This document shows, piece by piece, positions 51,977 through 59,375 of a DNA stretch of 64,000 bases. This DNA comes from Planctomycetota bacterium (GTDB lineage: Bacteria > Planctomycetota > UBA1135 > GCA-002686595), in assembly GCA_021413885.1 (NCBI GenBank), contig JAIOPM010000025.1, positions 186,001 through 250,000 of the forward strand, written 5' to 3'. Each line of letters begins with the position of its first letter. The first letter of the stretch is position 1. The translations under genes were made by a program, and so were the position numbers. The notes beneath the pieces are model-generated. The model was not told the DNA's origin. It saw only the letters and a list, made by a program, of their open reading frames with translations, and made no database searches.

Positions 51977-53695
51977 TCACATTTCCGAGGGGTGAGCCAA
52001 GCCGAGGAGCTCCATTCCGTTCGCGATCACCACCCGCGCGTGGTGAACCAAGCGCAAGCGCGCCGCCGACACCGCCGGCGCTTCGCCGAGCACGCGGTTG
52101 TCGGAGAGCCAGCTCGACACCTCGCGACAGAGCCCGATCGAGAAGGTCGAGAGCTCAGCGGGCTCGCAGTGAGCGGCCGCGGCGCGCACGACCTCAGGGA
52201 AGCGGGCCATGCGCATCAGGATCGGACCGGCGTTCTCGAGCACCGCCAGGTCCGGACTCGCGGTTCCCTCGCCGCGCTCGGCGGCCTTGCGCTCGATCGC
52301 TCCGAGCCGCGCGTAGGTGTATTGGACGTACGGACCGGTATCGCCTTCGAAGCTCAGGATCTCGGCTCGGTCGAAGACGACGTCGCGGATGCGTTCGCGC
52401 TTGAGGTCGTTGAACACGATCGCGCCGACGCCGACGGCCTCGGCGACGGCCTCTTGGTCGGCGAGCGCCGGATTCTTCTCCCGAATGATGCGACGCGCCT
52501 CGTCGACGACCTCGTCGATCAGTTCGTCGAGGATCAGGACCTCGCCGGTCCGGCTCGCGAGCTTCTTCTTGTCCTTGCCCAGCAACAGACCGAAGTCGAC
52601 GTGCTCCACGCGCTTCTGCCAGTCCTGCCCCATGCGCGTGAGGACCGCCTTCAGCTGTCTGAAGTGGAGCTTCTGCTCCCCGCCGACCACGTACAGGCAC
52701 CGTTCGAAGGCGAACTCCTCCCATCGGTGGAAGAGCGCCGCGAGATCGCGCGTGGCATAGAGCGTCGTTCCGTTCGACTGCCGCAGCAGGCACGGCGTCT
52801 CCTTCAACCCCTTGTCGATCGTCTCGAGCCGCACGACCAGGGCGCCTTGCGACACCTCGGTCACGCCTGACGCGATCACGCGCTCCAAGGTCGGCTGCAG
52901 GTGGGGCTCGTAGAAACTCTCGCCGCGCACGAAGTCATGGCGGATGCCGAGGCGGGCGTACGTGCGATCGAAGGCGGCGAGCGAGACCTCGGTCACCCAA
53001 CGCCAGAGGTCACGGACTTCGCCTTCCTTGCCGCTCTCGAGCTCCTGGTACGCGGCGACCGCCTCCGCGCGGAATGTCTCGTCGGTTTCGACGGCGTGCT
53101 TGCTGCGTTGGTAGAGCTCGAGCAGCCCGCGCACCGGATCGCGCTCGACGCCGACTTCGTTCCGCCAACGCCGGATCGCCACCACCAACCCGCCGAACTG
53201 CGCGCCCCAGTCGCCGATGTGGTTGATCCCGACGGCGCGATATCCGAGCGCGCGATGGAGCCGGATCAGCGCGGCGCCGATGATCGTCGAACGCACGTGG
53301 CCGACGTGCATGGGCTTCGCGATGTTGGGCGAGCTGAAGTCGATGACGATCGTCTTGCCCGCGCCTTCGTTCGAACCGCCATAGCGCGCTCCGTCCGCTG
53401 CGACCGCGGCGAAGACCTCGCGCGCGAGCGCCTTGCGCTCGATCCGAAAATTGAGGTAGGGGCCAGTCGCGACCACGGTCGCGCCCAACGCCTCGAACTC
53501 AACCGCCAGGACCTTGGCCAATTCGGCGGCGACCGCGGGCGGCGGCGCTTTTCTGGCTTTCGCGATCACGAAGCACGGGAACGACAGATCGCCGAGACTC
53601 TCGTCGCGGGGCTGCTCCAGGCGGATTTCGGCGCTCGGCACGCCGCACTTGGCGGCCAGGAGTTCGCGAAGGGGATCGGCGAATCGATGCAGCAT
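51977..53695 (-). CDS. argS: Arginyl-tRNA synthetase
   Basis: 572 residues. The ATG at 53695 was chosen because GGAGG lies 6 nt upstream. It charges tRNA-Arg. Class I landmarks are the HIGH motif as KPMHVGHVRSTIIG and a KMSKS-equivalent loop as KKKLASRTGEV. The N-terminal Arg-tRNA-binding domain, GINHIGDWGAQFGG, the GGEQKLHFRQLKAVL segment and the C-terminal anticodon-binding domain ending LRLVHHARVVIANGMELLGLAHPSEM also match. A TATGCT box at 53725-53730 lies 29 nt upstream, giving a leader that contains the Shine-Dalgarno. Confidence 0.97.
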   Translation of the reverse strand: MLHRFADPLRELLAAKCGVPSAEIRLEQPRDESLGDLSFPCFVIAKARKAPPPAVAAELAKVLAVEFEALGATVVATGPYLNFRIERKALAREVFAAVAADGARYGGSNEGAGKTIVIDFSSPNIAKPMHVGHVRSTIIGAALIRLHRALGYRAVGINHIGDWGAQFGGLVVAIRRWRNEVGVERDPVRGLLELYQRSKHAVETDETFRAEAVAAYQELESGKEGEVRDLWRWVTEVSLAAFDRTYARLGIRHDFVRGESFYEPHLQPTLERVIASGVTEVSQGALVVRLETIDKGLKETPCLLRQSNGTTLYATRDLAALFHRWEEFAFERCLYVVGGEQKLHFRQLKAVLTRMGQDWQKRVEHVDFGLLLGKDKKKLASRTGEVLILDELIDEVVDEARRIIREKNPALADQEAVAEAVGVGAIVFNDLKRERIRDVVFDRAEILSFEGDTGPYVQYTYARLGAIERKAAERGEGTASPDLAVLENAGPILMRMARFPEVVRAAAAHCEPAELSTFSIGLCREVSSWLSDNRVLGEAPAVSAARLRLVHHARVVIANGMELLGLAHPSEM

Positions 53696-53724
53696 GGACG
53701 TCCTCCGCGGCGCGCGGACGGAGG

Positions 53725-53730
53725 AGCATA
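53725..53730 (-). promoter_or_regulatory. -10-like box TATGCT for argS
   Basis: TATGCT on the minus strand, 29 nt before the argS ATG. The leader between carries GGAGG, so this promoter is of the leadered type. Confidence 0.5.
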
Positions 53731-53782
53731 CCGGCGTGGCGCCGACGCCGCGAACACGCGTGAAGGTCGGCGAGCGCGAGGT

Positions 53783-53788
53783 TATCCT
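53783..53788 (+). promoter_or_regulatory. -10-like box TATCCT for PyrK-like gene
   Basis: TATCCT ends 7 nt before the ATG at 53796, with no Shine-Dalgarno between. Confidence 0.5.
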
Positions 53789-53795
53789 CACGCGA

Positions 53796-54647
53796 ATGCC
53801 CGCTCCGCCCGCAGATGCGCGCTCATGCCTGGCCGAGGTGCTCGAGGTCGAGCGCGTCGGCGACGACGGCGTGATCCTTTCGGTGCGCCCCGAGCTCCCG
53901 ATGCTCGACGTGCGCGCGAGCCGCTTCTTCATGCTCCGCCACGAAGACGGCCGCTCGCCGGCGATCCCGCGACCGTTCTCGCTCTACCGTCAACGCGGCA
54001 CCGAGCTCGAGTTCCTGATCAAGGTGATGGGGCGCGGCAGCCAAGCTCTCGCGGCGAGCCGCACCGGCGAGAAGCTGCGCCTGATCGGCCCGCTCGGCAA
54101 CGGTTGGCCGACGCTCGACGGCGATGGACCGATGTGGGTGATGCTCGCGGGCGGTGTCGGCTCCGCGCCGTTCTACCTCGCCATCGAACAAGCCCTGAAG
54201 GGCATGGACGGCAAGAAGCGCTGCAAGAAGGACCAGATTGCGTACCTCTTCGGCGCCGCGCGCGAGGGTCTGCTCTACGACATCGACGCGTTCCGCTCTC
54301 TCGGCGTGAAGGTCTTCACCGCGACCGACGATGGCTCGGACGGCATGAAGGGCAACGTGATCCAGTTGCTCGAGAGCCTTTGGGCGAAGGGCACGCTGCC
54401 GCGCGAATGCCGTCTGCTCGCGTGCGGACCCGAGCGCATGCTCGAGGCCGCCGAGAGGCTCGCGCACGAGAAGCACCTCGAGTGCTGGCTCTCGCTCGAG
54501 ACCCTGATGGGTTGCGGCGTCGGCATCTGCAACGGCTGCCCGGTCCCCACGCGGCCCGACGGCCCGATCGGCAAGTGGCCGAACGCGAAGTGCTGCGTCG
54601 AAGGCCCGGTCTTTTCGACGCGCGAGATCGCCCTCGCGCACTACTGA
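53796..54647 (+). CDS. Dihydroorotate dehydrogenase electron-transfer subunit, PyrK-like
   Basis: 283 residues of the ferredoxin-reductase fold. The FAD domain has RPFSLYRQRGTELEFLIKV, with R-x-Y/F-S, and SRTGEKLRLIGPLGNGW. The NAD domain has LAGGVGSAPFYLAIEQ. The C-terminal Cys cluster CGVGICNGC, with a later C in KCCVEGPVF, should bind one [2Fe-2S] cluster, as in PyrK. PyrK passes electrons between NAD and the flavin of PyrD in pyrimidine synthesis. No pyrD is adjacent, so a different partner cannot be excluded. It converges on the TPR membrane protein with a 15-bp gap. Confidence 0.87.
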   Translation: MPAPPADARSCLAEVLEVERVGDDGVILSVRPELPMLDVRASRFFMLRHEDGRSPAIPRPFSLYRQRGTELEFLIKVMGRGSQALAASRTGEKLRLIGPLGNGWPTLDGDGPMWVMLAGGVGSAPFYLAIEQALKGMDGKKRCKKDQIAYLFGAAREGLLYDIDAFRSLGVKVFTATDDGSDGMKGNVIQLLESLWAKGTLPRECRLLACGPERMLEAAERLAHEKHLECWLSLETLMGCGVGICNGCPVPTRPDGPIGKWPNAKCCVEGPVFSTREIALAHY

Positions 54648-54662
54648 TCGCCGCGCGGCGGA

Positions 54663-56897
54663 TCAGCGCTTCGGCTCGCTCGCGGCCGCCGCCTTCGCCT
54701 CTTCGAGCTTCGGGCGCAACTCCTCGACGAACTTGCCGTCGGGCGCGAGCGCGAGGGCTCGCTCGAAATAGGGCAAGGCCTCGGCCTTCGCACCGAGCGC
54801 GAAGAGCACGCGACCGCACTGATAGTGCGCCTCGAAGCTCGACGGTAGGAGCTCGCACGCACGACCGAACTCCGCGAAGGCGCGGTCGAGTTGCGCCAAC
54901 TCGTAGAGGATCTTCGCCTTCTCGAGGTGTGCTTCGCCGAAGAGCCCGTTGAGCTGTAGCGCTCGATCGACGAACGCGAGCCCATCCGCGAGGCGACGCT
55001 CCCTCGCCGCGACGACGCCGGAGACCAACCAAACGTCGGCGTTCTTCGACGCGCGTTCGCGCAGGCTCGCGAGCAGCGTGTCCGCGTCACCGACCCGACC
55101 GCTGTCGGCCAAAGCGCGCGCGAGTTCGATCGCGATCTCCGGATCGGTCGGATCGATCGCGTGCGCGTGCTCGAGCGATCGAACCGCTTCATCGAGACGT
55201 CCGGCGCGAGCGAGGATGCTGCCGTGGTTGAACCAGGCCTCGGAACTCTTCGGGTTGACGACGGTCGCGTGCTCGAGCTCGGCGATCGCGCCCGGCAGAT
55301 CGCCGCGCTGCGCCAACGCGACGCCGAGGCCAGTGTGCGCTTCGGCGCTGTCGGGGAATCGTTCGACGATCGTGCGGAAGAGCGGCTCGGCCTCGTTGCC
55401 CCAACACTCGCTCTGCACGTAGGTCTCGCAAAGGAGCACGCACCACGCGTAACCGACGTTCGCCTGCAGCCGATCCTCGACCGTGACGAGCACCGTTTCG
55501 TCGCGCACGCCCTTCTCGTCCGCCGCCCCGAGGTCCTGGGAGCGCGAGAAGGCGCGCAGCGCTCCGTCGAGCGTGTCGAACTCGAGCGTTCGACGGAAGC
55601 GGTCGAGCAAGACGCGGCCGAGTCCCCAATACACGTACGGACTGTTGGGGCTCGCTTCGACGGCGCCGCGGAACATCGTCTCCTCGTCGCGCCAGAACGC
55701 GACGCGGTCGCGGCTCTTCCAAGCGGCGAGGGCGGCGACCGCGAGGGTCAATGTCCACGCCACGATCGGCGCCTTCACGCGCGCGATCAGCGCGCCGAAG
55801 GCGAGCGCGGCGCCGGCGAGCGCGATGTACGCGAAGCGCTCGGAGATCGCGCAGCGGCCGAGTGCTTCGATCTCGACGAAGAGCGGCGACAACGCCGCGG
55901 GGATCCAGAGCAACGCAAGGAGGAACCCACGCTCGCGTTTGCGCCACGCGAATGCCGTCGCCGCGCTCCACGCGACGATCCAGACGACCGCCGTCCAGAA
56001 CTCGCGATCGCCGAACGCGATCGCCGGCCGCACGTCGCGGAACAGGTTGAGGTGGAGGGGCGCGAAGAGCAGGCCGAGGTATCCGCCGAACATCTCGACA
56101 CGGAACGAGAGTTCACGCGGCCACGGGAGCTCGAGGTGCGCGCTGACGAGATCGAGGCCGCCGGTCGGACTCCGAAACGCGGCGCAGCGTGCGAGGAAGT
56201 AGAGCGCGAACGTCGCGGCGAACGTCGCGTGCGCTCGCCATCTCACGCCGTCGCGCGCGACGAAGTCGATCAACGGCGCGAGCAGGAGCCACGCCGCCGC
56301 GCTCTCCTTGCCGAGCAAGCCGACGAAGAACCACGCCGCGGCGCCGAGCGGCAAGCCGTGCGATCCGCGCTCGCGCCACGACAGATAGGAGACCGCCGCC
56401 GCGAAGAGTCCAAGTGCCGCAAGCGGATCGTTGACCGCCGAGATCCACGCGGTCGATTCGACGACCAACGGATGGACGCCGAAGAGCAGCGCCGTTGCGA
56501 AGGCCGGAAGCACGCCGCCGAGCCAACGCTCGGCGAAGCGGAAGACGAGCGCGATGCAGCTCGCGTGCAGCACGAATGCGACGGCGTGGAATGCCCATGG
56601 TTGCGAGGCGCCGAGCTGTCCGCCGAGGAACAGCACCGTCATCGTGAGCGGTCGCCATTGCACGGTCGACTCGCCGCCCTCGGGCCGCACGAACTCCCAG
56701 TACGGACCGAAGAGCGCGTCGGCGAACGAACTCCACGACTGCAGGCTCGGGTTCCGCTGCACCAACGCGATGTCGTCGTAGACGAAGCCGCCGTCGAGCG
56801 CGCGCCACAGCACCGCGAGGCTGATCGCGATCGCCGCGAGCATCCACAACCAGGAGCGCGATCGGAGGCTGGCTCGGTCGGCGTTCGGGTTGTTCAT
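54663..56897 (-). CDS. TMTC-like polytopic membrane protein with C-terminal TPR repeats
   Basis: 744 residues. The N-terminal ~430 residues form about ten membrane segments of the PMT/TMTC type. The first extracytoplasmic loop, FVYDDIALVQRNPSL, carries a Asp-Asp pair, and the later loop HPLVVESTAWISAVNDPLAAL matches the GVHPIHTEAVAWISGRTDLLA-like motif of TMTC and related glycosyltransferases. The C-terminal ~300 residues hold TPR repeats (AEAHTGLGVALAQRGDLPGAIAELEHA, SEAWFNHGSILARAGRLDEAVRSLEHA). Eukaryotic TMTC proteins are O-mannosyltransferases. A bacterial envelope glycosyltransferase role is an inference. Confidence 0.85.
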   Translation of the reverse strand: MNNPNADRASLRSRSWLWMLAAIAISLAVLWRALDGGFVYDDIALVQRNPSLQSWSSFADALFGPYWEFVRPEGGESTVQWRPLTMTVLFLGGQLGASQPWAFHAVAFVLHASCIALVFRFAERWLGGVLPAFATALLFGVHPLVVESTAWISAVNDPLAALGLFAAAVSYLSWRERGSHGLPLGAAAWFFVGLLGKESAAAWLLLAPLIDFVARDGVRWRAHATFAATFALYFLARCAAFRSPTGGLDLVSAHLELPWPRELSFRVEMFGGYLGLLFAPLHLNLFRDVRPAIAFGDREFWTAVVWIVAWSAATAFAWRKRERGFLLALLWIPAALSPLFVEIEALGRCAISERFAYIALAGAALAFGALIARVKAPIVAWTLTLAVAALAAWKSRDRVAFWRDEETMFRGAVEASPNSPYVYWGLGRVLLDRFRRTLEFDTLDGALRAFSRSQDLGAADEKGVRDETVLVTVEDRLQANVGYAWCVLLCETYVQSECWGNEAEPLFRTIVERFPDSAEAHTGLGVALAQRGDLPGAIAELEHATVVNPKSSEAWFNHGSILARAGRLDEAVRSLEHAHAIDPTDPEIAIELARALADSGRVGDADTLLASLRERASKNADVWLVSGVVAARERRLADGLAFVDRALQLNGLFGEAHLEKAKILYELAQLDRAFAEFGRACELLPSSFEAHYQCGRVLFALGAKAEALPYFERALALAPDGKFVEELRPKLEEAKAAAASEPKR

Positions 56898-57070
56898 CGG
56901 GGCGCGGCGCCCGACGGTGTACCCGACGGTTCGGCCGATCGCCACGGCACATTTCGGACCGACACGCGGCCGTCGCTGCGGCGCGACGGTGTGTCGTGTT
57001 GCTCGCTCGAATTCGCGCATGCGCGAGCGCGGCCCGCACGATGCGGCGAGGCACATCGATCGAGCGTTCG

Positions 57071-57111
57071 AAAAAGCAGCGGGGCCGGTCGCTCGTCGCG
57101 ACCGGCCCCGC
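57071..57111 (-). terminator. Intrinsic terminator of matrixin gene
   Basis: A perfect 14-bp GC-rich stem (57079-57092 with 57098-57111) with a 5-nt loop. On the minus strand it is followed after three bases by five T residues (57075-57071). It begins about 43 nt after the matrixin stop codon. This is the clearest Rho-independent terminator in the window. Confidence 0.85.
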
Positions 57112-57153
57112 CTTCATTCGATCCACGCGGTCAGCACCGCGCGGAGTCCCGGG

Positions 57154-58551
57154 TCACGGGCAGATTTGGAACGAGAGCGCGTCCGACAAGCTCGTGCCGA
57201 AGCCGGTGAAGTCGAGCGGGTCGCGCGACCACCACTGACAGTAGACGAACGCTCCGGAGATCAAGTTCGGGTTCGTGCCCGCTTGGATCAGCGCGTTGAA
57301 GTCGACCGTGTAGAAGCCGGTGCAGTCGTCGCCGGTCGTCGATCCGCCCGAGCTCTGCGGCGGCGTGCGCTTGGTCGGCGACTTGACGCACAGGTGGCCG
57401 CCTTGGAACGCCGCACCGAAGGGTTGCGTGCCGTAGAAGAGCAGGCCGAACTTCTTGTTGAGGAACTCCGCGCCGGTCACGTCGAACGGCGAACCCGTGA
57501 AGGTCGGGTTGCCGACGTAGCCGATCACCGGGACGCAGAGCTGCGAGTTCACCTTCGCCGTGCAGTACACGGTCGGCGGTGCGCACAGCGGTGCGGCGGT
57601 CGGATCGACCGGGAACGCGTTCGACAGGAACGCGCCGGTGGCGCCGGCCGAACTCTTGACGAGCACGTCGCCCAAGCCGGCGTTCGCCGGAATGTTGACC
57701 ACGATCGACGTTCCGCCGCCGCTCGAGGCCACACCCGTGACGACGATCCGCGGATCACCGGCCGGCGCGCTGGTCGTGGAGTTGGTGAACCACACTTCGT
57801 TGCCGGTCGCGCTGAAACCCGAGCCCATGATGGTCAAGGGGTTCTGGTTGTCGACGGAGGCGATGTGCGGCTTGCCCGCGGACTTGACGCCGTAGACGAA
57901 CTGCACGCCGCTCATGTCGTCCGTCGCGAGCGAGCGTTGGCCCGTGCCGGTTCCGGTGATCGAGGCTGCCATGGTCGCGCCGCCGACCGCCGAGTGGCCG
58001 AGACCGAGAGCGTGGCCGTACTCGTGACACGCGACGCCTTGGAGGTCGATGCCGCTCGTCACGTTGCCCGGACCGTCCTGCCAGGTCCACCAGTCGTAGT
58101 AGAAGATGCGCCAGCCGGTCGAGATCGGAGTCTCGGTGAAGGCCAGCACGCCGCTCGGGTTCGTGCCCGTCTGCAGTTCGCTGTGAATGTTGTCGTTGGT
58201 GCCGCCGGAGCCGGTGGCGATCCCTTGCCAGGTGATGTCGAAGTCCGCGCCGCCGGAGCCGACGGTTTGCAGCGGATCACCCGCGCCGGTGCCGCCGTGG
58301 AGTTCGCTCGCCCATTCCGAGCAAGCCTTCCAGATCGACATCGGAGCGCCGGTTTGACCCGGCCAGTTCACGTCCGTCGTCACGTTGTTGTTCGCGGTCG
58401 CGTCCGAGAAGTTGTTGAACACGCGGACGTCGCGCTGAGAAAGGTTGAGCGAGCCGCCGATGGTCGAGAACCCGACCGATTCCTTCGGGAACACGAGGAT
58501 GGCCGCGACGCCGAGGGCAATCGTCGGCAGAGCAAGTTGTTGGATCTTCAT
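57154..58551 (-). CDS. Exported matrixin-type metalloprotease (M10) with shared C-terminal module
   Basis: 465 residues. AAGGAG lies upstream of the ATG, and a signal peptide follows (MKIQQLALPTIALGVAAILVF). The zinc protease core has HEYGHALGLGHS (H-E-x-x-H-x-x-G-x-x-H) and the Met-turn in GGATMAASITG. An IPT/TIG-like domain follows (HIASVDNQNPLTIMGSGFS..., ~230-320). The last 139 residues (327-465) are the shared module: TVYCTAKVNSQLC, NKKFGLLFYG, AAFQGGHLCVKSP, DDCTG, QWWSRDP and the terminal LSDALSFQICP. It should degrade or process proteins outside the cell. It is 21 bp downstream of a small exported protein gene and is followed by a strong terminator, so the two form an operon. Confidence 0.92.
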   Translation of the reverse strand: MKIQQLALPTIALGVAAILVFPKESVGFSTIGGSLNLSQRDVRVFNNFSDATANNNVTTDVNWPGQTGAPMSIWKACSEWASELHGGTGAGDPLQTVGSGGADFDITWQGIATGSGGTNDNIHSELQTGTNPSGVLAFTETPISTGWRIFYYDWWTWQDGPGNVTSGIDLQGVACHEYGHALGLGHSAVGGATMAASITGTGTGQRSLATDDMSGVQFVYGVKSAGKPHIASVDNQNPLTIMGSGFSATGNEVWFTNSTTSAPAGDPRIVVTGVASSGGGTSIVVNIPANAGLGDVLVKSSAGATGAFLSNAFPVDPTAAPLCAPPTVYCTAKVNSQLCVPVIGYVGNPTFTGSPFDVTGAEFLNKKFGLLFYGTQPFGAAFQGGHLCVKSPTKRTPPQSSGGSTTGDDCTGFYTVDFNALIQAGTNPNLISGAFVYCQWWSRDPLDFTGFGTSLSDALSFQICP

Positions 58552-58572
58552 GGTTCGTGGATCTCCTTCAGA

Positions 58573-59121
58573 TCACTTCTTGCCGCGCAACGCGACGAAA
58601 TCCGCGCGGAGCTTGGACGTCGTGAGGTTGGTCGAGACCGCGTAGCCGTCGCCACGCCCTTGAACGACCGTGCCCGACTTGGTGTCGATCACGCGGTAGA
58701 GACCGCCGTGGCTCGCGTACAGCTGGTTGGCCGCGACGCCGCCGCCCATGTTGCCGGTCCACTTGTAGAACGCGACGATGTGGTTGCCGATGCGGATGTC
58801 GTCGGCGCTCGGAGCCTCCGAGTTGCTGACGCCTTCGGTCGGCGAAACGAAGCCGCCGGGGAAGGTCACGTCGACCGTCAACGCCGTGCCGGTTTCCACG
58901 GACTGACCTTGGATCGTCAGGGTCGTGAAGTAGAGCTCGGGCCCGTCGACCGGGTGATCCACGCGGAACACCTTGCGCTCGATGATCGTGCCGTCGACCG
59001 CGCTCACTGCGCGGGTTGCCAGGTCAGCGAGCGTCAGCCGCTCGATCTGCGCCCAGGCCAGCGACGCAACCGCGACCAACGCGGCGGCACCGAGCCAGGG
59101 CTTCAGGGAGGAAAATCTCAT
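58573..59121 (-). CDS. Small exported protein, operon partner of matrixin
   Basis: 182 residues. AAGGAAG precedes the ATG at 59121, and a signal peptide ends LAWAQ. The mature part starts IERLTLADLATRAVSAVDGTI and is predicted beta-rich: ELYFTTLTIQGQSVETGTALTVDVTFPGGF, DDIRIGNHIVAFYKW and YASHGGLYRVIDTKSGTVVQGRGDG. No Cys is present. No named family was recognised. Its place just upstream of a secreted matrixin suggests an inhibitor, chaperone or substrate of the protease, but this is an inference. Confidence 0.8.
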   Translation of the reverse strand: MRFSSLKPWLGAAALVAVASLAWAQIERLTLADLATRAVSAVDGTIIERKVFRVDHPVDGPELYFTTLTIQGQSVETGTALTVDVTFPGGFVSPTEGVSNSEAPSADDIRIGNHIVAFYKWTGNMGGGVAANQLYASHGGLYRVIDTKSGTVVQGRGDGYAVSTNLTTSKLRADFVALRGKK

Positions 59122-59375
59122 CGCACTGCTTCCTTTCTTGGACGCTTCTTGGACACTCCGAGTCGTGCACGAATCACCGCGGAGGGTGCTGAGTTCCCCC
59201 CCGCGAGTGCCTGCCGGCCGCGGACGTGAGTCTGCTTGGGTTGGCGGACGGCCGAGAACGCCGCCAGGTTCCAATAGCTTCCCGTAATCGTACCCTCTGT
59301 GTAGCGCGGGCGGCGGTCGACTCCGGCATCCTGCGAGAGGTGCCTCGGGAGTTCTTGCAGACCTGAAAGCGCTGC

